Shown piece after piece: positions 16,043-26,015 of a stretch of 38,407 nucleotides of DNA. Numbering within the stretch: the first letter of the stretch is position 1; each line of letters starts with the position of its first letter. The DNA lies in assembly GCA_964011275.1 (NCBI GenBank), contig CAXGOB010000050.1:1-38407 (forward strand), in the 5' to 3' direction. The notes below the pieces were generated by a model. It worked only from the letters and a program-made list of their open reading frames with translations. It made no database searches and was not told the origin of the DNA. The position numbers and the translations under genes were made by a program. This stretch comes from UBA7328 sp002471345. GTDB taxonomy: Bacteria > Bacteroidota > Bacteroidia > Chitinophagales > Saprospiraceae.

Positions 16043-16807
16043 ATGAATGATCTTCTTAGGCCAATTATTCTATTCCTACTCTTGATCCAGAATTTAAGTG
16101 TTTTAATTTGTCAAGATTCCAACTTGTTTGAAAGCGCAACTAAAGTAGTTTTGTTAGAAGAAGGTAAAGAAGAATTCTTTTATTGGGAATTAAAAAATGA
16201 GAGTCATTTGTGGAATGAGGAGATAGGCAATCTATCAGCCTTAAACCATTATAGAGATTCTTTGAAGCTTGAACTAGGATCTAAAACCTATCTCTCTGCA
16301 ATTGCAAAAGAAGCCAGACAAAATCTAGAAGTTTCATTGATTGAAAAAGCAGATAGGATAAATGCCCTTTTAGTGCATACTGGAAGTATTGGCTCATTAA
16401 GACAAATAAATAACCTTGAAGCTCATATTTTAAACTATCAGATCAATAGATTTCCTATGCTTGGCCATCCGACAGAATTTCATGGATTCATATTAAAAAA
16501 TGACGTCGAAGGTTTGATCAGAATATACTTTGGATCCAGTGATAAAGGATGGCCTCCTCAACCGACGATAATTATTAAAGAATTAGAAAAATTAGTGCTC
16601 CATGATTGGAAACTGATTGGTCATCTACACAATCATTATTGCGAAAAGAATGAGAACTACATCGGAATCCTAGCTCCTAGTTTAGCAGATGCGCAATATT
16701 ATAAAATGCTTAAAGAAAGATTTAATATTGAAAAGGCATTAATCACTAATGGATTCCATTCTGTAGAAATAGAAAATAAAGACTTTGAAAAATTTGAGTC
16801 TCATTAA
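16043..16807 (+). CDS. Secreted protein of unknown function with a possible JAMM/MPN metal motif
   Basis: The 254-residue protein begins with a signal peptide (about residues 6-23). I do not recognise a whole-length family. The C-terminal half contains pieces that line up in order with a JAB1/MPN fold: E145 in TEFHGFIL (E-x-x-G), then H194-x-H196 in IGHLHNHYC, then S213-x-x-D216 in LAPSLADAQ, then a final strand ALITNGFHSVEIE. The His-to-Ser spacing is longer than in typical JAMM enzymes (HxH-x7-SxxD), with a third His at 198. It may be an exported zinc peptidase-like protein or a coincidental pattern. The N-terminal half (25-140) is helical and unassigned. It is divergent from rimO. Confidence 0.6.
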   Translation: MNDLLRPIILFLLLIQNLSVLICQDSNLFESATKVVLLEEGKEEFFYWELKNESHLWNEEIGNLSALNHYRDSLKLELGSKTYLSAIAKEARQNLEVSLIEKADRINALLVHTGSIGSLRQINNLEAHILNYQINRFPMLGHPTEFHGFILKNDVEGLIRIYFGSSDKGWPPQPTIIIKELEKLVLHDWKLIGHLHNHYCEKNENYIGILAPSLADAQYYKMLKERFNIEKALITNGFHSVEIENKDFEKFESH

Positions 16808-17056
16808 TAAGGTGAATTTCCTTCAGAATATAATCACCAATCAAATACAACATCTGAAATTGACTCCCACTTTAGATATCACATCTTTATAAAATAGAAT
16901 GCTCAATTAATTTTTGTAAAGAGGATAAGAACCTCAAACTACTATATTATAAAAAGTCAAATACTTAGTTAAGTCCACTTGTCCCATTTGTGCACCAGAC
17001 ACACATCATGTTTTCTTTACCTCATAAATTTTATATTAGCACTATACATTAACCAA

Positions 17057-17107
17057 ATGAATAAAACACCTCAAAATTTTTCACCATTAAAAAACAACAA
17101 CCAATGA
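17057..17107 (+). CDS. 16-codon Asn-rich leader ORF upstream of the monooxygenase
   Basis: An ATG at 17057 opens a 16-codon frame (MNKTPQNFSPLKNNNQ) whose TGA overlaps the ATG of the monooxygenase at 17104 (ATGA). The arrangement allows translational coupling, but such short frames arise easily by chance in AT-rich DNA. Confidence 0.25.
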   Translation: MNKTPQNFSPLKNNNQ

Positions 17108-18808
17108 AACAGATCATCATCGTAGGAGCACTTAGTGGCATTAAAAGAAATGCTGGAGGCTGGGCATAAAGCGATTGCCGTAGATAAGGGACCAGGTATT
17201 GGCGGTGTTTTCTGCCGCTCCCATGACACACAATACGAGAATCTCTATCTCACGATTTCTAATATGTTCATGGCCTATTCGGACTTCGCTCCGAGCGAAA
17301 GCAATATCAAGTACTCGTCCAAAGAGGAGTACGGAAAATACCTCGAGGACTACGCGGACCACTTTGGACTTCGGGAGCATATTAGACTGAACACAACCGT
17401 AACACAGGCTACTTTTCGGGATGACCGTTGGAAGGTTACTACAAAGACGGGCCCCTCCGGCGAAGAATCAGTGCAGGAAGTAGATGCTCTCATCGTAGCA
17501 AGTGGGTCCAGCCATGTGGCCAATCGGGTAGAACCAGAAGGGTTCACTGGTCGCGTTCTTCATTCCAGCGATTACAACAGTCCATCGGACTTTGCTGGTC
17601 AGAAAGTATTACTTGTCGGCAGTGGTGAAAGTGCTGCTGACATTGCCTCAGATATCGCGGGAGAGGCTGCAGGAGTGACTATTTGGTCACGTTCTCCGGT
17701 TTCTGTTGCACCAAGATTCCCTGGAATATTTTCTACCGATCCCGACCATGATGAGCAGGTTTTCATGAAGGATGAAACCAAGTGGGGAAATGCCAAAGTA
17801 TCTGACTTCCTCGAAGTCATGACAACCAGCCGAATGGCCAATGCTGCTCCTATGTGGGCTTATTCTGCAGTGCGTCATGCCATTTGGGGGACGGGAAAGG
17901 TTGCAAGCCCAGCAGCACGCCGACTTTCGGCATGGTGTCGGCAGAGCGTTAAGGAAGATGGCCTCCGTGGTGACCAAGCCTCAGTACCGACCAAGAATGC
18001 TCGAATGTGCACGGAAGCAGCTCGAGGAAATCTTAATGTTGTTGTAGCTAAAACCGCTACATTTTCGGGAACTGTTGTAACATTTCCGGATGCTATCTAC
18101 GAAGGAAATAGCGATCAAGTTTACGATAGTCCAAAAGAGGCGAAGGTGACGGGCATTGACACGGTCCTACTCTGTACCGGATACAAAACAGACTTTTCCT
18201 GGCTCGATGCACCTGGGCTTGATTGGAATCCTCGCAGCTGGTTTAAACAGTGCTTTCCACCGGGCCTAGGCAATCATTTGATGTTTCTTGGGTGGGCAAG
18301 GCCTCATCAAGGGGGTATTCCTTCCTGCGCCGAAATACTTTCGCGGTATATTGCGATGATACTTAACGGAACTCGCACTTTGCCTGCAGACAACGCTGAG
18401 CAGGCTAAGCAGGACGAGGCCAATGCCAACAAGTTCTACAGACGCGCTCAACACTCTGTAAATCTGGTAGACTACCCTGCTTTCATAGACTCGGTTTCTA
18501 AACTGATCGGTTGCCATCCAAATACTCCCAAGGTTACGGAACCTAAAAAGCTCTTGAAGTATTGGATCTACCCGAATTGGTCATTCTGGTATAGGCAGAA
18601 TGGTCCTGGTGCTACACCTAAAGTGTTAGAGGGAGTGTTGGCAAAGTTTCCATTGCGAAAGTCGTTCGCTCTTGATCCCTTCATCATACTTGCATTCTTA
18701 TTTTCTATGATACAGCTGCCTATTGGGGCGATAATAGGACGACGGCCGGGAATGCAAGGCCTGTGGGCATTTAAGTCGAAGAAGCATCTGTTACACAACA
18801 ATAAGTGA
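17104..18808 (+). pseudogene. Flavin-containing monooxygenase with broken FAD motif (frameshift near the start)
   Basis: From ATG 17104 the frame reads MKQIIIVGALSG, an FAD-binding start lacking the second Gly of GxGxxG. It then runs out of frame. The remaining 557 codons lie in another frame, open from GTG 17135 (ALKEMLEAGHKAIAVDKG). By comparison with the family, about 11 nt are missing between GA and ALKEM. Downstream the gene looks sound: the FMO fingerprint FTGRVLHSSDY (FxGxxxHxxxY), the NADPH site LLVGSGESAADIA, and a hydrophobic C-terminal segment (FIILAFLFSMIQLPIGAII). One 60-nt line (17281-17340) is 47% GC against 33% in a line of the neighbouring gene (16081-16140), which suggests import from a GC-richer donor. 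Without the FAD site the protein would not be expected to work. Confidence 0.75.
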
Positions 18809-18873
18809 TCAGCGTACAATAATAGATCAAGAGAACGCACTCTTGAGATTAGTGACCAATTCTGGAGAAAGCT

Positions 18874-18900
18874 GTAGCCCATGCTTCAAGCGTGGGCTGC
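18874..18900. repeat. REP-like palindrome (11-bp stem, TTCAA loop)
   Basis: GTAGCCCATGC (18874-18884) pairs with GCGTGGGCTGC (18890-18900), allowing two G-T wobbles, across a 5-nt loop. It is GC-rich in an AT-rich spacer and follows the monooxygenase stop by 65 nt. No T-run follows, so a REP-type repeat that came with the imported gene is as likely as a terminator. Confidence 0.45.
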
Positions 18901-18976
18901 ACTGCTGAATGCTGTTGATAAACGGAGTACAACGCTTTGATACTCTAAGAGGATTCTTTCCATAGTTTCTAAATAT

Positions 18977-19168
18977 CAGGTTCAGCAAAAGTCTAGGGCC
19001 TGGCTATTATTGATCGGATTGCTTTAACTGATTGACGGCTTTATCACTGCAATTCATTTGACAGCAAAAAGTATAAAAAGAAATGAAACTATCCATTTCT
19101 ACAATCTGTATGCAACAGGGCGTTTCAAAACCTCTATTGAATTGCTAAATGAAAATGAGAAAGTTTAA
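18977..19168 (+). other. Possible small remnant ORF in the spacer after the monooxygenase
   Basis: One frame reads SRAWLLLIGLL, a stop, then LIDGFITAIHLTAKSIKRNE and a further 25 residues to TAA 19166. It has a short hydrophobic stretch and looks like a decayed small membrane protein, but I recognise no family. The rest of 18809-19353 shows no gene. Confidence 0.25.
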
Positions 19169-19353
19169 TTTGGGAATGTAATCCACAAAATAATCTATGA
19201 AAACTGAACCGATAATTATATTAAATACATTTTCTTTTAACGACTAAGAGCATTCAACAATTGAGAAAGTATATTAGCTTCATTTGACTATAGTAAAAGG
19301 ACTTGTTCTCATTCCATTAATAGTTGTAAAGGCTGTAGTATTAACATCTTCAG

Positions 19354-21354
19354 TTACTTAAAATGTCTAATACCCATAGCATTGTACAATTCCTTGCTAT
19401 AATATAGATTACCACCTTTCAATACACATTCTACCTTCCTAATATCGCTAATATTCGATACAGGATTACCATCTATCAAAATAAGGTCAGCATGTTTGCC
19501 TACAGTAACAGAACCAAAAGAATTATCCATTCCAGTAATTTGGGCAGAGGTAATTGTGGCGAGTTTCAACACTTCATGAGCCGGAATTCCAGCTCGTTCA
19601 TAAAGTTCAAGTTCTCGATGATAAAGGAAGCCTGGTAAGCCATCCGTTCCCGGAACTATAGCAATTCCTTTTTCATACAAATCAAAAATCACATCCAACA
19701 TTTTACTAAAACTGTCTTTATAGCGCTGTACCTTTTCTCCATCCTTCGGTAGTCCTCCAGCATAAAAGCTACGCTGATTCATCAAAGGAAATCGATCTGC
19801 AATCATACTATAGGTAGGGCTAGGTTCTCCCTTCTTAGCGATATACATGTTTTCAAAAATGGCCATCGTCAAATCCACCAAAATATCTTTGGATTTGAGG
19901 AGTTCTACAAAATCTAAATATTCACGGGAATTGAGATCCAGATCAGCTCCATGTTGAGCAGGCATGGTATGTCGAAGGGGCGTACGGGTATCTATCGTGT
20001 CCGATAAGAAATTAAGAAAAAGCATATTAATGTGCTGAATCTCATTATAACCCTGATTAATGGCTTGTGTGGCAGTCATATATGCAGGTATATGCCCACT
20101 GACTCTCATATTGAGCTCATGCGCTTTTTTAGTTAAGGGAAGGACCCAGTCAGGCAGGATAGAACTATATAATTTTATTTGATGGTACCCTCGGTCTTTA
20201 TAATCTTGAATTTCTTCAAGTGCTTCTTCTAAATTCTCTACAACATTTCTTTGATTAGCAAATTCTCCAGGGCCATCAATAATTCCGCAATAAGTAACAA
20301 TTCTTGGGCCCAGAATTGCGTTAGTATTAAATTGCTCTCCTAGCTCATGGAGTTGTTTATTATTAGCTAAATCTCTAACTGATGTCACGCCTCCAGCTAG
20401 GTGTAATATTCCTCTAAATTTGGAATTATGCGTATGCATGTCAAACATGCCTGGTAAAAGTGTTTTACCATTTCCATTAATTACTTTTGCCTTTTCATCT
20501 ATTGGCATCTGGCCATTAGGATAAATACCGGTAATCATCTCCCCTGTTACAAACACATCTTGATTATCATGTATATCACCTTCAGCAGTAAATACATTTA
20601 CGTTTTGGATGACTACTTTATCTATTTGATGTGTAAGCTTCTTGGCAATTTCTATAAGATTATGATCTTCGATATCATCCTGTATTCCTTTCATCTCTAT
20701 ACGGAATTTCGAAAATTCCTTTTTTACGATATGAAGATTACCTGAGATTTTACAAACCATCTGATCGCCATCCATCCATAAGTAGGTCGGGTCTAAATTC
20801 AAACCATTTATCATCAGAAGGTCTAGCGAAGAACCGTCAGAAAGTTGTAAAGGAATCTTTTTCACTAATTCCACTTCGCCTTCTGGAAATAAATCAACCT
20901 TTCCGTTATCGGATTTTAATAATAACTGGCCGAGGATCTCATAAATAGCAGGTGACCCTGCATATCTGAAATACAATTTATCACCAGCAAAGGTTCCACT
21001 AGATTTACCCATCAGATTATTCCAAGAGGCAGATTCGTTTTTGCTCGAAAAACTTTCGTCGACGTCTACTTTACGATAATTATTTCCTTTTATCTTTTGC
21101 GCAGTAATAAAGTTATTTTCATTGAGCGTAATCTGCTCAATGTAATTAGGTCCGCGACCTCTATCAGCATATTCATAGCTGTACTCAAAACTATTATCCC
21201 CAATCTTCGTTTTTTCATAATCACCGGATACGTTTTCTCTAAAAACAACTTCATATGTCGTCGTTTCCCCAACATCTTCAACAATCGTTTCGCCCTGGTT
21301 ACAACTGGTTAACAAATAAATTATAATAAACGATGTAGCTATAAAAAATCTCAT
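19354..21354 (-). CDS. Amidohydrolase-family lipoprotein, paralogue of the gene at 7352
   Basis: The protein has about 666 residues with a lipoprotein signal (LLTSC) when started at the ATG at 21354; an ATG at 21381 adds nine residues. The N-terminal domain (SYEYADRGRGPNYIEQITLN) and the amidohydrolase domain mirror the protein at 7352-9343. Metal-site motifs are FDMHTH (HxH), HQIKLYSS, SGHIPAY, IQHINM and PGTDGLPGF. The first motif is the canonical HTH here, against HCH in the paralogue. The two share long blocks such as FLSDTIDTRTPLRH. It follows the M19 dipeptidase-like gene by about 40 nt on the same strand. Both may act on peptides or amidated small molecules in the periplasm. The substrate is unknown. 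Confidence 0.88.
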   Translation of the reverse strand: MRFFIATSFIIIYLLTSCNQGETIVEDVGETTTYEVVFRENVSGDYEKTKIGDNSFEYSYEYADRGRGPNYIEQITLNENNFITAQKIKGNNYRKVDVDESFSSKNESASWNNLMGKSSGTFAGDKLYFRYAGSPAIYEILGQLLLKSDNGKVDLFPEGEVELVKKIPLQLSDGSSLDLLMINGLNLDPTYLWMDGDQMVCKISGNLHIVKKEFSKFRIEMKGIQDDIEDHNLIEIAKKLTHQIDKVVIQNVNVFTAEGDIHDNQDVFVTGEMITGIYPNGQMPIDEKAKVINGNGKTLLPGMFDMHTHNSKFRGILHLAGGVTSVRDLANNKQLHELGEQFNTNAILGPRIVTYCGIIDGPGEFANQRNVVENLEEALEEIQDYKDRGYHQIKLYSSILPDWVLPLTKKAHELNMRVSGHIPAYMTATQAINQGYNEIQHINMLFLNFLSDTIDTRTPLRHTMPAQHGADLDLNSREYLDFVELLKSKDILVDLTMAIFENMYIAKKGEPSPTYSMIADRFPLMNQRSFYAGGLPKDGEKVQRYKDSFSKMLDVIFDLYEKGIAIVPGTDGLPGFLYHRELELYERAGIPAHEVLKLATITSAQITGMDNSFGSVTVGKHADLILIDGNPVSNISDIRKVECVLKGGNLYYSKELYNAMGIRHFK

Positions 21355-21396
21355 GGAGTGGGAAGGAATATGTTTGATCATTTCAATTTAAAATTT

Positions 21397-22539
21397 CTAA
21401 GGTTTTAAAACTTCTCGGTAATACCGCAACCAGTTTAAACCAAGTATTTTCTCAATATCACCTGTGCTATAACCTCTCTTATCCAGCAGTCTAGTCACAT
21501 TTCGATAACGGTCGGTAGTGTCTAGCTCAGGAATCCATGGGGGCCATTGCACCTTATACGATGGCTTGAATCGAGTTAAGCGTGGGACATACCAGTTTTC
21601 ACGAGTGGCACCAGTTGCTTCAAGGCCCTGTACAGCAAAATCCGCAGCTAATCCCACATGATCTATTCCCCCCACTTTCACAGCATGATCTATATGATCC
21701 ACATATGTCTCCAAGGTTGTTTCCTTACCCAAGTTCGGGCCTATCATATATCCAAGAGAGATAATTCCTATTACACCACCTTTATCTGCCATAGCTCGAA
21801 TCTGTTCATCAGTTTTGGCTCGTGGATGATCCTTATGGAGGGCTTCACACATAGAGTGGTTGATCATTGCACCAGACTTGCTGAATTTAATACCATCATT
21901 GGTAGTCTGACGGCCACAATGAGATAGGTCTATAATTATTCCGAGCTCGTTCATTCGCTCTACTGCTTCTACCCCAAAGTCAGAAAGGCCGGCATTTGTG
22001 CGTTCTGTGCAACCATCGCCTAACAAATTACGCGGATTATAAGTCAACTGCATCCACCTTGTACCAGCATGGTATAGAATATCCAGATTGTCAATTGATT
22101 TTTCGATCATGCTGGTATTCTGAAATCCTAACATGATAGCAACTTTACCTTCTTTTTTAGCTAGAATAAAGTCATCAGCACTTGTAGCTCGAATAAACCG
22201 ATCTGGGTTTTTCTTTATTCTGCTTTGCCATTCCGATAAAGAAAAGAGCGCCCTTCTCAAACTTCCTGAGTCCAATGAAGCATTGAATCCTGTATATCCA
22301 GACTTTTTCAAAGCTTTATTTGAATCTTGATTCCAATTACGGGTGATTACTATTCCATCAACGACAATAGCATTATCGTAGATATGGTCAATATTTTTGA
22401 GTATAGAACGGGAGATTAATTCAGAATTATTGGAATTTAGTTCATGACTAATTTTTGGAGCAAAACTGTTGGCAATCTGTATAGGGAACAATGCGCCCAA
22501 TGGTAATAACTTGATAAGACTTCTTCGTTTAGATTGCAT
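21397..22539 (-). CDS. M19 (renal dipeptidase) family protein with altered metal site
   Basis: The 380-residue protein starts with a Tat-like signal (KRRSLIKLLPLGAL). The M19 barrel is recognisable from RWMQLTYNPRNLLGDGCTER, IDLSHCGRQTTNDG (H207), INHSMCEAL (H228) and HVGLAADF (D300). In classical membrane dipeptidase the first strand is DGHxD and the bridging ligand is Glu. Here the corresponding pieces read DGIVI (61-65) and LGFQNT (Gln140), so one metal position appears lost. I recall other bacterial M19 proteins with LGFQN, so this may be an established subfamily with one metal. It is the first gene of a reverse pair with the amidohydrolase. Confidence 0.82.
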   Translation of the reverse strand: MQSKRRSLIKLLPLGALFPIQIANSFAPKISHELNSNNSELISRSILKNIDHIYDNAIVVDGIVITRNWNQDSNKALKKSGYTGFNASLDSGSLRRALFSLSEWQSRIKKNPDRFIRATSADDFILAKKEGKVAIMLGFQNTSMIEKSIDNLDILYHAGTRWMQLTYNPRNLLGDGCTERTNAGLSDFGVEAVERMNELGIIIDLSHCGRQTTNDGIKFSKSGAMINHSMCEALHKDHPRAKTDEQIRAMADKGGVIGIISLGYMIGPNLGKETTLETYVDHIDHAVKVGGIDHVGLAADFAVQGLEATGATRENWYVPRLTRFKPSYKVQWPPWIPELDTTDRYRNVTRLLDKRGYSTGDIEKILGLNWLRYYREVLKP

Positions 22540-23110
22540 GGTTTAATATTAAAATGATAAATCTCTTGAAAACAACCAAAATAGCATTTTCAACATTCAA
22601 GAAGAAAACAGTTGTTCTTGTACGCATTTTCTAAAGATACAGAATGACTGTGAATCGTAAATCATATGGTGGGAGAATGATATGATAGATTGTTTTTTGA
22701 TACTGTATAGAAATTCTAATTGTACAACAATATTAAGCTGTCAAAATGCTAAGTCTACTAATCAACGAAACGTGATTTAACCCACTACATTCAATACTTT
22801 ATCACCACTCTAACAGTCTATCGACTTTACAGATTAAAAAGGCTATTCTCAAAGCATTTAGTATTGTCTCAAAATCTTAATTATAAAGGGTGTTTGACCT
22901 AATTTATGAGACTTTGATTAATATTATGAGTTGACTGACAATGTATATTAGATGTATTGCAAAACCACCCTTTGATCATAGGTGCTGAAACATAAAATGA
23001 GAATCCAATCTAATACATTTGACTACATTTCCTTTAGAACAGACTTTGGGTGTATAAATTGATAAAACGAAATTATCAATGTTCATAAAATCCATTACCT
23101 TAACCGATAT
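22540..23110. other. Intergenic region between divergent dipeptidase and NIPSNAP genes
   Basis: I see no gene or remnant on either strand. It should hold the promoters of both divergent units. The only structured element found is the inverted repeat at 23058-23080. Confidence 0.45.
23058..23080. repeat. Inverted repeat upstream of the NIPSNAP gene (8-bp perfect arms)
   Basis: ATTGATAA (23058-23065) and TTATCAAT (23073-23080) are exact reverse complements with a 7-nt spacer, ending 30 nt before the NIPSNAP ATG. Size, spacing and position suit a dimeric regulator's operator. The regulator is unknown. Confidence 0.4.
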
Positions 23111-23851
23111 ATGAAGAAGCTATTTCCTGTTATTTTTTTCCTTTTGTTATTTGCACTTTCAGCCGGAGCTCAGACTCAGGTTTACGAATTAAAAGTATAT
23201 GAAACAAAAGTTTTCCGATCTGCAGACCTATTGCACACCTATTTTGAAAAAGCCCTCATACCAGCATTAAATAGACAAGGCGCAAAAAATGTTGGAGTAT
23301 TCGAAGAAGAGGGTGAGTCATTACCAAAAAAAATCTATCTGCTCATTCCTCACAAGGATATTCTCACTTTTCAAAATAGTGACAGGAATTTATTTGCTGA
23401 TGCAGAATACGTGACAGCTGCCAATCCCTACCTATCTTCTGATCAGGCAACTATCCCATTTATAAGAATTAATTCTAGTCTTATCCAAAGCACCAAAGAG
23501 TTCCCTGAATTGAAAGTTCCAAATGCTGCAAAAATCTATGAACTGAGAACTTATGAAAGTCATAATGAAGGTGCCCTTAAAAGTAAATTAAGAATGTTTG
23601 AAGACGAGTTTGACATTTTTGCCGATGCTGGGCTACCGATGGTATTCTATGGTAAAAACATTTCTGGTGACCAAATGCCTTGCCTAACTTATATGCTGGC
23701 AAATACGACCTTAGAAGAAAACAAAGTTGGTTGGTCAAATTTCATTAATCTTCCGGCTTGGAAGAAATTAGTTTCTATGGATGAATACAAAGGCAACATG
23801 AGCAATATCACTCGTGTGTTTCTGAAACCCATGGATTACTCTCAGATTTAA
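23111..23851 (+). CDS. Secreted NIPSNAP-family protein (two NIPSNAP domains)
   Basis: The protein of 246 residues has a signal peptide ending SAGAQ. It is followed by two ferredoxin-like NIPSNAP units beginning VYELKVYETK (about residue 24) and IYELRTYESHNEGAL (about 142). The second unit continues through FADAGLPMVFYGKN and ends with WKKLVSMDEYKG. NIPSNAP proteins are dimeric alpha/beta barrel proteins without a firmly known bacterial activity, often beside sugar or small-molecule catabolic genes. A single gene with its own spacer and a putative operator upstream. The start is the ATG directly before the signal peptide. Confidence 0.85.
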   Translation: MKKLFPVIFFLLLFALSAGAQTQVYELKVYETKVFRSADLLHTYFEKALIPALNRQGAKNVGVFEEEGESLPKKIYLLIPHKDILTFQNSDRNLFADAEYVTAANPYLSSDQATIPFIRINSSLIQSTKEFPELKVPNAAKIYELRTYESHNEGALKSKLRMFEDEFDIFADAGLPMVFYGKNISGDQMPCLTYMLANTTLEENKVGWSNFINLPAWKKLVSMDEYKGNMSNITRVFLKPMDYSQI

Positions 23852-24137
23852 TTTTCAACTCATCTAAGGGTACTTGAAAACCCACCAACGTCTCATACAC
23901 ATGATATGCCAAGCAAGTATATGCATCAACACATAGTTGGTACCATTGTCCACATATGGCACGTACCTCTGGACTTATTTAATATTTATATAATAGAGCA
24001 TTTGTGCGTCAGTTTCAAGTAGCTCGATAGCAGTATGTGTAATATCAATTGTTAGACTCAGCTTGTTGATTTATTTCAGTTCTCTAAGAACATCATTAAA
24101 ATTCGGTAAATTCAGCAGTTTACTAACCTCTTAACCA

Positions 24138-25796
24138 ATGGACATCTTTAAAAATCAACATTTAGATTTGAAGCGTTTTCCGATTCTAATTATCAGTTTA
24201 GTAAACATCTCGTGTAATCCGCCAACGACCAATAAGGAGATACCTGATTCAAGACCTAACGTCCTTTTGATCGTGGCTGATGATTTGGGTTATACGGACT
24301 TGGGCGTTTTTGGGGGAGAAATTTCCACACCTAACATTGACGCTCTTGCAAAACAGGGTATGCTATTCACAAACTTTCACACGGCACCATTATGTGCTCC
24401 GACTAGAGCAATGTTATTATCAGGAAATGATAATCATATAGCTGGAATGGGAAGACAGGGTGCTGATTCAATATTGAGTTCAAATTGGGATTATGAAACA
24501 CATTTGAGCGATAGAATAGTCCCTCTACCACAATTGATGCAAGATGAAGGATATAATACCTACACTGCGGGGAAATGGCATCTTGGATATGAAATCGAAA
24601 ACAGCCCCCTTTCAAAAGGATTTGAGCGATCCTGGAATCTTCTGGGTGGAGCTGGAAACCACTATAACAAGGTCGGTTTATCAAATAGTCATCCAGTTTC
24701 TAAATACAGGAAAAATGGTGAATTCGTCGAGTACCCTGAAGGCAAATACAGTACAGAATTCTATGCTTCTACGCTGATTGATTTCTTCAAACAAGACAAA
24801 GATAATGGAAACCCCTTTTTTGCTTTTGCAGCATTCACGTCTCCTCACTGGCCGCTTCAAGCACCACATGAATTCACTCAAAAATACAAGGGAAGATACG
24901 ATGAAGGTTATGACAAATTGAGAGTCAAGCGGTTTGAATCTACCAAGATTAAAGGCATTATTCCTGAACATTCAAAACTTCCTCCAAGATTAGAAACCGT
25001 GATTGACTAGGATCAATTAGGTCCTGATGAAAAAAGGGTTGAATCCAAAAAAATGGAACTGTACGCTGCAATGGTTGATAATCTTGATTTTCATGTCGGA
25101 AGGATGATCGATTCTCTAAAGGCTTTTGGTCTCTATGAAAATACGCTCATCATTTTCATGTCTGATAATGGCGCCAATGGAGGAGATTTTTATAATAATA
25201 GCAATCCTAATTACCGAGAATTCCTTCATTCTACTTATCAGAACACATACGAAAACATGGGTTCCGATAGTTCCTTTGTTGTTTACGGCACACCCTGGGC
25301 TCATGCAGGAAGTGCCCCATTCAATAGGTATAAGGTATTTACTACCGAAGGAGGGATACGGGCTCCTCTTATTATTTCTGGAAAAGGTGTTGGTAGAACA
25401 AATGATATTAATCATTCGTATCTCACTTTGCTAGATCTGGCACCTACATTCTATGAAATCGCAGGAGTAAATTATCCTGGAAAATATAATTCCGACAAAA
25501 TCCTTCCTCTTTTAGGAGAATCAATGGTTTCTTAAATTTCTGGGGACGCACAACAGGTACACAGTGATGAATATGTTCTAGTCCTTGAACACAATGACAG
25601 GGCATACGTAAAAAAAGGACCTTGGAAATTAGTACACATTAACGGCCCTTTCAGTGAAGATAATTTCGTCCTGTTCAATTTAGACAATGATTTAGGAGAA
25701 ACCACAGATCTAAAGGATGAATTTCAAGAGAAATATCAAGATCTTTTGAAGATTTACAAAGATTATGCAGAACGTGTACAGGTGATACCTGGCTAG
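24138..25796 (+). pseudogene. Arylsulfatase lipoprotein gene interrupted by two in-frame stops
   Basis: The frame is continuous for 552 codons except for TAG 25008-25010 and TAA 25533-25535. The first part carries a lipoprotein signal (VNISC, Cys26), the metal aspartates D48-D49 (LLIVADDLGY) and the sulfatase signature C86-A-P-T-R90, whose Cys becomes formylglycine. After the TAG come DQLGPDEKRVES and MELYAAMVDNLDFHVGRM. In this family a Trp (TGG) usually stands where the TAG is, so a single G to A change would explain it. After the TAA come KKGPWKLVHINGPF and a normal C-terminal tail. No frameshift was needed to join the parts. The ancestral enzyme cleaved sulfate esters in the periplasm. 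Recoding is less likely, because two different stops occur. Confidence 0.85.
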
Positions 25797-26015
25797 GAAT
25801 AGTAAAATCTTAAGTTATTCTGTTTCCATCTTGAGTCTATGGGCAAATCAGAGTGACTAAAATCCTGTAAGATTTATTCACATTGTTAGCTTTTCGGTAG
25901 TTAGTATCAGTTAATCTTTTTTCAATAACATGAACTAGATCAATTGTCAACTTTTACATATCTCTGTCCGCCTTGAGAGATTGCTTTCTTTTGTTTGAAG
26001 AAAGTTTTAAGCATA

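Noticed and set aside
17199..18517. Several frames of 60-96 codons on both strands
   Set aside because: They are shadows of the GC-richer monooxygenase gene, where stops are rarer in other frames.
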